A stretch of 8,013 nt of DNA, taken from PGYR01 sp041595255 (GTDB taxonomy: Bacteria > Bacteroidota > Ignavibacteria > Kapaibacteriales > UBA2268). The notes below the pieces were generated by a model that worked only from the letters and a program-made list of their open reading frames with translations, was not told the DNA's origin and did not search any database. The DNA lies in assembly GCA_041595255.1 (NCBI GenBank), contig JBFHKR010000121.1, positions 1-8,013 on the forward strand, read 5' to 3'. The translations under genes and the position numbers were made by a program. Positions 1 to 5,954 of this stretch are shown piece by piece (position 1 is the stretch's first letter; each line of letters begins with the position of its first letter).

Positions 1-1287
1 ACCACTCAGCATTAGTATCATAGTCTCGAAGGTTTTGATTTCGTATTTTAGGTTGACTATTCGCTGTTCGGTTGCGAGTAAATTGATTTGGGATTGGCGG
101 AGGTCAAGCGAGTTAATAGTACCGTATTTGAACATACTTTTTGAGCGTTCGAAGTTCTCATTCGCTGTTTTTAGGTTCTTTACTTCTAAATCCAAAATCT
201 CTTTGAGATCAGAGTAAGATTGGTAATTGGTCATTAGATTCATCTCAATCAATGCGCGAATACTTTGGATGAATAAATCTTGTTTCTCTTGTAAAATTTC
301 GGTGTTTTGGTCAGCTATCCTAGTCTGAAACCCACTAAATAAGTTCCAACTAGCACTTAGAGTCGCATTGTAACCTTGGTTAGAGCTTTCTAAGATAAAC
401 CCTTTGTCTGATTCTTGTACACTGTAGCTGTAACCAGTATTTAATCGAATATTCGGATAATATGCAGCTTCTATTATCTTCTCATCATACTCAGAAATCT
501 CTCTGTTTTTCATTGCTTGTTGGATAGTACTATTCCTTTCGAAAGCCATTTCTTTTAGTTTGTTATAATCTGACAATTCATCTATTTCAATATTCGAAGT
601 CAAATTATAACTAGCGTCATTAATCTCACCCATTATGTACTTTAATCTGTTTATAGAGGTGTTTCTTTGCACTTTTTGGCGTTTTAGATTGGAATTGTCC
701 GTATTGTAATCTACCTCGGCTCTGAGGACTTCTGTGCCTGTTGTAGCCCCATATTGATTTGATGCTTTCAGAAAGTCTAATCGTTCCTGAGAAAATTTCA
801 GCGTTTCTTCTAGTAAAGCAATACTTTTATCGAGCATATTAATCTGATAATATGTGTTGAATAACTCTTGTAATCTGGTCTCCATTTCCAATTGTAGAGC
901 TATTTTATTTAGATTCTCCAGCTCTTCGAACCTATCATATCTAGCAAACATAGCAAAGCCATCAAACAAAGTCCAACCTAGAGTTACTGAAGCACTTCGA
1001 TTAGTTACCTGGTTGTCATTTCCTGGGAATGTACCTTGACTTGTTTTAGTTTCACTATCCTCCGCAGAGAAACGATAACTAGCAGCTGCATCGAGAGTGG
1101 GTAAAAAACCTGCATTGCCATAACTAACATTATTGTCAGCTATTTGCAGATCTTTTTTTACCATCTGAATATTGAAATTGTTCTGCAAAGTCTTCTCTAC
1201 TGCATCTTGCAACGAAAGATTGGTTTGCGAATACAATAATGCAGTCGGCAATAGTAATAATAATATGTAAACTTTAGTTTTAGTCAT
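1..1287 (-). CDS. TolC-family outer membrane efflux channel, 3' end beyond the left edge
   Basis: This is the outer membrane channel of a tripartite pump. The reverse-strand frame is open from ATG at 1287 to base 1, giving 429 residues without a stop. Residues 1-20 form a signal peptide ending LLYS before Gln21, with no lipobox cysteine, so it is probably a type I exported protein. Two homologous halves, the family's internal duplication, are visible: WTLFDGF at 105-111 and WNLFSGF at 314-320, each followed by long polar helices and a G-x-x-T/N-x-x-[DE]-type turn (GATTGTEVLRAEVD about 180-193; GTINSLDLRQSQ 389-400). The last visible residues, LMLSG, resemble the usual family C-terminus, so only a few residues are probably missing. 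The start codon lies inside the upstream permease gene (8-nt overlap), which supports this start and suggests translational coupling. Family assignment is firm; substrate is unknown. Confidence 0.93.
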   Translation of the reverse strand, partial: MTKTKVYILLLLLPTALLYSQTNLSLQDAVEKTLQNNFNIQMVKKDLQIADNNVSYGNAGFLPTLDAAASYRFSAEDSETKTSQGTFPGNDNQVTNRSASVTLGWTLFDGFAMFARYDRFEELENLNKIALQLEMETRLQELFNTYYQINMLDKSIALLEETLKFSQERLDFLKASNQYGATTGTEVLRAEVDYNTDNSNLKRQKVQRNTSINRLKYIMGEINDASYNLTSNIEIDELSDYNKLKEMAFERNSTIQQAMKNREISEYDEKIIEAAYYPNIRLNTGYSYSVQESDKGFILESSNQGYNATLSASWNLFSGFQTRIADQNTEILQEKQDLFIQSIRALIEMNLMTNYQSYSDLKEILDLEVKNLKTANENFERSKSMFKYGTINSLDLRQSQINLLATEQRIVNLKYEIKTFETMILMLSG

Positions 1288-4200
1288 CGCTTGTCAAATA
1301 TTTTTTAATCATTTCTTCTTCTATAATAGCAGGTTCCAAGGCCTCTGGTTCCGACCATTCGTTGTTTCTTAGCCAATAAGCAGCATTACGTGTTTTACTC
1401 AAATAAATAAGTAATACAGGTAACAACAATAATATGAAAACTGATGCTACTAATAAACCATAAGCTACTGAAATAGCCATAGGAATCAAAAACTGGGCTT
1501 GAATACTAGTCTCAGCTAAAAGTGGTAGAAGTCCTAGTACTGTCGTTACAGTAGTTAGCAAGATTGGTCTAAATCTAGTAATACCTGCATTGTATATAGC
1601 GTCCATAAACTTTTGACCTTCTCTTAAGTTGTCGTTGAACGCATTTACGAATACAATAGAATCATTAACTATAATACCGATAAGAGCTATTGTTCCGTAA
1701 AAGGACATAACATTGAATGACATACCTTGGATTACATGTCCCCAAACTGCACCCATCAACCCAAATGGTATCAACCCAATCACTATCAATGCTTGCAGTG
1801 GTGAACGGAAAGATAAACTTATCAAAAAGAACATAAGTAAAAATGCTAATGGTAAGATAATCAAACCAGCACTAAGTTTCTCTATCCTCTTAGCTTGCCC
1901 CGAAGCAGTTGTCTTTACAGTAGGATATTTTGCTAATATAGGGGCTAGTATATCCTCATTTATTTCTGCAATTATCTTTGGTACTTGCGCTTTAGGATCT
2001 TTAGTATCAGCTTCTACAGTTATCTCTCGCATACCATCTAGGTGATTTATCTTGATAGAGCCACGATCTATTTTGTAGTTTACTAGTTCCGTCAAAGGAT
2101 AAGAATTACCTTGTATATCTTTGATTCTCATATTATCAAAATTATCGAGAGATGAGCGATATTCCTCTGTAAACCTCACCCAGACTTTTATCTCGTCAGC
2201 ACCACGCTGCAATCTCATCACCTCTTCACCAAAATAACCTTGTCTGACTTGGCGTGCTATATCCAAAGGCGTAAAACCTAGAATAGATGCCTTTTCCTTT
2301 AGTTCTAGTTGTATTTCTCTTAGACCTTGAGGGTCATTATCAGTGACATCACGCAGTTCTGTAATAGATTGAAGTGCTTCTTTTAACTCTTTTTTGGCTT
2401 CTTGTAATTCTGATAAATCTCTACCCATAAGAGGTATAGAAATCGGCTTGCCAAAAAAACTAGAACTCCCAAATTCTGCCTTATCTACTTCAGTCAATGG
2501 ACCTACTTTTTCACGAACCATATTGGCTATAGTAAGAGCAGGTATAGTCCTTACCTCTTCGCTTTGAAGGAAGACTTGTATATTACCAACATTAGCATTG
2601 CCTGCTTCTGATTCTCCCCAACCAGACGGCATAGCTGCAACGTTTTTCACAACTCTAATTACTAAGCTTTCGTCAGTGTTTTCAGTTTCTTTTAGTTCAT
2701 CTCCTACTTCCCAAATTGCTTTTTCGACTCTATTTAGAACTTCCATTGTTTGGGCTTCTCTAGCACCAGATGGTAACTCTATTTTGATAGTGAAATTATC
2801 AGTATCAATACTCGGGAAAAATGTAGTTTTTACAACTCCACCCCCAAACGCACCTATAGTGATTAGTAAAAGGAAAAGTGAAATTGCAATTGGTACCGAG
2901 CGATGTTTCATAGAAAACGCCAGCACACCTTTGTACATCTTATTTCTAGGATAGTTTACTATACTATCCAATTTTTCTCTAATCTTACTTTTTACGAAAT
3001 CTTGTTTCAAAGCTCTGGAATGAGCCAAATGCGTTGGCAATATTACGACTACTTCCAACAATGAAAACAGTAATACGAATATAACAACGAATGACATGTC
3101 AGATATTCTTGGGCCAGGAGTATCTATGAAGAAGAATGGTAAAAAGGCAACTACAGTAGTCAAAATAGCAAAAGTTACTGAAGGTAATACTTGCAGTGTA
3201 CCTCTGATAGCAGCTCTGTATGACTTTTGTCCTTCTTCGTAGTTTTGGAATATCTGCTCTCCGACAACAATTCCATCATCGACGACTATCCCCACTACTA
3301 CTATACAACCGAATAGAGATATAACATTAATTGTTATATCGAATAAATACGCCATCAAAAACATTCCTAAAAAAGAGAATGGCAACGACATAGCTACCCA
3401 AAAAGCAAGTCTCCAATTCAAGAAAAGAGCTAAAGAAAGTACTACTAACAATGCCCCGATTGTTCCATTTTCTAATAGCAATTGGATACGACCACGCAAA
3501 CTTTCCGTTGCATCGTCGATTAAAGCAGCCTCTATATTCGGGTACTTACCATTAAAATTTTCTTGGTATTCCTTGGCTGCATCTGCTATATCAAGTGCGT
3601 TTTCACCATATATTTTGCTAACGGATATTATAACTGCTGGTTTCCCATTCACGAAAGAACGTTGGGGATCTTCGGCAAACCTATCTTCGACTACGGCTAT
3701 ATCTTGTAATCTAATTATAGAGCCATCACGATTAGTTCGTACAACTACTTCTTGTAAATCGCCAGCAAAGTAATTCTTACCTTCGTAACGTATCAATAAC
3801 TCTTCATTGTCAGTCTTTATTTTTCCAGCTGATAAATCTCTGTTTTTAGAGCTTACAGCATTCACGACTTCTGGAAAAGTCAGTTGATAGCGACGCATTG
3901 TTTCTTCGTCTAGAGCAATATTTATTTCCGATGCTGGAAAACCAGATATAGATACTTGCGATATAGAAGGAATATCTCTCAGATCATCTTCGACTTCCTG
4001 AGCAGTCTTTTTTAGAGTAGCTAAGTCCACGTCTCCATATATAGCAAAACTATATGTAAACTCTATTGCGGGTCTTTTGGAGACAACAGGTGGCTCCATT
4101 CCGGCAGGAAAAGAATTGACTCTGTCAACAGCATTTCTAACGTCTATTAATACTTCGTCAGTATTATATTCCTCAAGAACTTCTACTGTGATCGAGCCAG

Positions 4201-4465
4201 CGTTCTCTTGCGAAGTAGATTGATAATTATCTACTCCCTGTACTCCTTTTAGATTGTCTTCAATTTTCTGGATTATCCCGTTCTCTATCTCTTCGGGTGA
4301 TGCACCTGGGTATATTACGCTAATATTTATATTCTTGCTCTCACGTTCGGGAAAGAAGGATGATTTCATATTGAGTAATGCAAGCACACCAAATAGCATG
4401 ACTAATATCAGAATAGTATTAGACCAAGTAGGGTATTTTATAAAATATCTAATAAATGCTTTCAT
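1280..4465 (-). CDS. RND efflux permease, AcrB/HAE1-like inner membrane pump subunit
   Basis: This is the proton-driven inner membrane pump, 1061 residues, full length for the family. It has the two-fold RND layout: TM1 about 15-33, a large periplasmic loop, TM2-6 about 335-478, TM7 about 523-541, a second periplasmic loop, and TM8-12 about 866-1022. The TM4 proton-relay pair Asp396-Asp397 (VVDDGIV) matches AcrB Asp407/408. Arg964 and Thr971 fit AcrB Arg971 and Thr978. The TM10 position of AcrB Lys940 is Asn934, followed by Asp935 (IIVNDSIVFV), as in a separate branch of RND permeases. The N-terminal SSFFPE and GASPEEIE motifs are typical. The start ATG is 3 nt after the adaptor stop; the stop overlaps the channel start. 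A hydrophobe or drug exporter is more likely than a heavy-metal pump, but the substrate is not evident. Confidence 0.95.
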   Translation of the reverse strand: MKAFIRYFIKYPTWSNTILILVMLFGVLALLNMKSSFFPERESKNINISVIYPGASPEEIENGIIQKIEDNLKGVQGVDNYQSTSQENAGSITVEVLEEYNTDEVLIDVRNAVDRVNSFPAGMEPPVVSKRPAIEFTYSFAIYGDVDLATLKKTAQEVEDDLRDIPSISQVSISGFPASEINIALDEETMRRYQLTFPEVVNAVSSKNRDLSAGKIKTDNEELLIRYEGKNYFAGDLQEVVVRTNRDGSIIRLQDIAVVEDRFAEDPQRSFVNGKPAVIISVSKIYGENALDIADAAKEYQENFNGKYPNIEAALIDDATESLRGRIQLLLENGTIGALLVVLSLALFLNWRLAFWVAMSLPFSFLGMFLMAYLFDITINVISLFGCIVVVGIVVDDGIVVGEQIFQNYEEGQKSYRAAIRGTLQVLPSVTFAILTTVVAFLPFFFIDTPGPRISDMSFVVIFVLLFSLLEVVVILPTHLAHSRALKQDFVKSKIREKLDSIVNYPRNKMYKGVLAFSMKHRSVPIAISLFLLLITIGAFGGGVVKTTFFPSIDTDNFTIKIELPSGAREAQTMEVLNRVEKAIWEVGDELKETENTDESLVIRVVKNVAAMPSGWGESEAGNANVGNIQVFLQSEEVRTIPALTIANMVREKVGPLTEVDKAEFGSSSFFGKPISIPLMGRDLSELQEAKKELKEALQSITELRDVTDNDPQGLREIQLELKEKASILGFTPLDIARQVRQGYFGEEVMRLQRGADEIKVWVRFTEEYRSSLDNFDNMRIKDIQGNSYPLTELVNYKIDRGSIKINHLDGMREITVEADTKDPKAQVPKIIAEINEDILAPILAKYPTVKTTASGQAKRIEKLSAGLIILPLAFLLMFFLISLSFRSPLQALIVIGLIPFGLMGAVWGHVIQGMSFNVMSFYGTIALIGIIVNDSIVFVNAFNDNLREGQKFMDAIYNAGITRFRPILLTTVTTVLGLLPLLAETSIQAQFLIPMAISVAYGLLVASVFILLLLPVLLIYLSKTRNAAYWLRNNEWSEPEALEPAIIEEEMIKKYLTSDD

Positions 4466-4468
4466 TAA

Positions 4469-5578
4469 CTAACTTTCTTTTCTTTGTAATTTGGTCCCCA
4501 ATTTGACGTTAGCCAATGACTCTACTATAACTGTTTTACCTACTTCTAAGCCACGTATATAAGCATAATTTTTACCTACATAAACAAGCTCTATATCTGC
4601 CTTTGCTAACTTCCCTTCTTCCATAGTATAAACTTCACGGTTGTCAATTAGAGCTTCTCTAGGAATTTTGTAAACATTGCTTACTTTGTTCCCTTCTACT
4701 CTCCCATTCACATACATCCCGTCTTTGAAATCTGGGCTACTTACTTGTACGAACACATTGATAGACTGAGTAGTTGGATCTATTCGATCTGATATTCTGA
4801 CTACAGTACCTTGGTATTTCTTTTCATTATTTATAACATCAACGGTAGATCCAATTCTTATATAGTTCAAGTCTTCTGCACGAACTGAAAAGCTAACTTC
4901 GTAAAGACCTCGACCAGAGAACTCACCAATTTTAGCATTAGGTCTGACCAAAGCCCCAGGCTCTATCAAACTCATAGTAACAGTACCGTTGAAAGGAGCA
5001 ACTATATCGAATTTGCTAAGACGTACTTCTTGGTTTTTGATATTATAATACTGGCTATATATTTTGCGAACCGTTAAGAAATATTTCTCTTTGTCACTAC
5101 TAGGTTTCGGGAATTCCTTGATATTCTTATCAATATCAAAACTGCTAAGATAATTATTCCACTTTTCGAAAGACTGAGGAAAATCAACTTTGAAATCTGC
5201 CATTAATGATGCTATAGAGTTCATCAGCTCGCTTTTTTGAGTTTTCAAAGTAAACTCAGATTCTCTTTTATCTATAGATAGCATTATCTCACCTTTTGCA
5301 AAGCTAATACCCTCCCGGAATGGCTTACCTGCTGGGTCATATATACCTTGTACCTCGGAGTAGATATCGATTTTATCTTTAGCTCTTACATTACCTGTAG
5401 CATTGATAGAAACTTGATATTCATCATATTGAACTTTGTCCATTTTAGCATATCGTACTGTTTCTAGTTTTTTCGGAGGGGTAGGTTTAGGTTTGTTTGC
5501 TATCATATAGGCCGCTATTGAAGCACCCACAGCTATGATGACTACTGAGATTACTAATACAATGTGATTCTTTTTCAT
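4469..5578 (-). CDS. RND efflux periplasmic adaptor subunit (HlyD/AcrA-like membrane fusion protein)
   Basis: This 369-residue protein would link the permease to the TolC channel. Residues 5-27 form one hydrophobic segment with no lipobox cysteine, so it is probably anchored by an uncleaved membrane helix, followed by a Pro/Lys-rich spacer (29-37). A first lipoyl-like half is at about 62-103 (ATGNVRAKDKIDIYSEVQG, then GEIML-SIDKRE), the hairpin at about 107-188, and the second lipoyl half at about 189-220 (FDIVAPFNGTV, LIEPGALVRPN). A beta-barrel follows (about 225-300, with DRIDPTTQSINVFV) and a membrane-proximal domain (about 302-365). The hairpin has prolines (134, 157, 159) and aromatics instead of clean heptads, as in a known group of Bacteroidota adaptors. 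It is the first gene of the operon, facing the 376-bp divergent spacer. No Shine-Dalgarno sequence is visible. Confidence 0.93.
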   Translation of the reverse strand: MKKNHIVLVISVVIIAVGASIAAYMIANKPKPTPPKKLETVRYAKMDKVQYDEYQVSINATGNVRAKDKIDIYSEVQGIYDPAGKPFREGISFAKGEIMLSIDKRESEFTLKTQKSELMNSIASLMADFKVDFPQSFEKWNNYLSSFDIDKNIKEFPKPSSDKEKYFLTVRKIYSQYYNIKNQEVRLSKFDIVAPFNGTVTMSLIEPGALVRPNAKIGEFSGRGLYEVSFSVRAEDLNYIRIGSTVDVINNEKKYQGTVVRISDRIDPTTQSINVFVQVSSPDFKDGMYVNGRVEGNKVSNVYKIPREALIDNREVYTMEEGKLAKADIELVYVGKNYAYIRGLEVGKTVIVESLANVKLGTKLQRKES

Positions 5579-5624
5579 ATTTGCTAACGTAATTAAAAAA
5601 CTATTCGAGTAAGACTAATAGCTA

Positions 5625-5632
5625 CAAAAATA
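5625..5632 (-). promoter_or_regulatory. Candidate -7 element for the efflux operon
   Basis: On the minus strand this reads TATTTTTG, an exact match to the Bacteroidota -7 consensus TAnnTTTG. It lies 46 nt upstream of the adaptor ATG, leaving room for a short leader. No convincing TTTG/TTG -33 element is present at the expected distance; a dyad occupies that space. The region is AT-rich, so a chance match is possible. Confidence 0.4.
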
Positions 5633-5641
5633 ATTTTAATT

Positions 5642-5656
5642 CTGTTAATATAACAG
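5642..5656. promoter_or_regulatory. 15-bp inverted repeat, candidate operator of the efflux operon
   Basis: The sequence is CTGTTA-ATA-TAACAG, a perfect 6-bp dyad around 3 nt. It sits 9 nt upstream of the candidate -7 element, where it would overlap the -20 to -33 promoter region. Such a position suits repression or activation by a dimeric regulator, for example of the TetR or MarR type that often controls RND pumps. No regulator gene is in the window, so the role is inferred from position and symmetry alone. Confidence 0.4.
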
Positions 5657-5716
5657 GGTAAGATGGATATTCTTCTAATTATTCACTTTAAACATAGCGA
5701 AAGAGGGGTGGATTAC

Positions 5717-5902
5717 GCCAAAGGCGGAGAAGAATTTATGTAATGAAATGTATTTCCCTCCTTGAGAGAGGAATAAAAAGGGGGTTTTATACCTTTCTTT
5801 TTGACACCACCCTAACCTGGCTCAGCTGAAAGCAGAAAATCCCGCCTAAATGCCTTTGGCTGGACAAACAAGGAGGGACTTAGGGAGAATACCCCCTATT
5901 CC
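5717..5902. repeat. G/C-rich intergenic block with three pairs of inverted arms, possible decayed dispersed repeat
   Basis: This is the central part of the 376-bp spacer between the divergent genes. Three arm pairs are visible: GCCAAAGGC at 5717-5725 with GCCTTTGGC at 5852-5860; TCCCTCCTTG at 5755-5764 with CAAGGAGGGA at 5869-5878; and GGAATA(AAAA)GGGGGT at 5770-5785 with ACCCCCTATTCC at 5891-5902. The arms occur in the same order on both sides, so they cannot all nest in one hairpin. Hand counts give 80 G/C in the 180 bases 5701-5880, against 13 in the 60 bases 5581-5640. Runs of C and G with phrases such as CACCACCCTAACC resemble short dispersed intergenic repeats of Bacteroidota genomes. 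I see no convincing gene in it. Confidence 0.45.
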
Positions 5903-5954
5903 AATTATTTTTATTAACTTGAGATATTCCTTACTCTATAATAATAGACAAATC

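Noticed and set aside
35..1039. Small plus-strand frames at the left end as separate genes
   Set aside because: They lie opposite a continuous 429-codon TolC-family frame with clear homology features, so they are shadows.
1713..2045. Plus-strand open frame of 110 codons opposite the permease gene
   Set aside because: It is antisense to conserved RND sequence and has no family features; the same applies to the other short frames inside the efflux and cyclase genes.
5919..5942. TTGAGA and TATAAT as a sigma70-type promoter for the cyclase
   Set aside because: The spacer is only 12 bp and the -10 would end 12 bases before the ATG. In AT-rich DNA this is likely chance.
5850..5954. Upstream in-frame ATG that would add 35 residues to the cyclase
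   Set aside because: The extension lies in the G/C-rich repeat-like block, has no protein-like character, and would place a clear signal peptide in the interior. The start at 5955 gives a normal signal peptide.
5580..5954. CRISPR array, tRNA or riboswitch in the divergent spacer
   Set aside because: No regular direct repeats with spacers, no tRNA cloverleaf, and no recognisable riboswitch core were seen.
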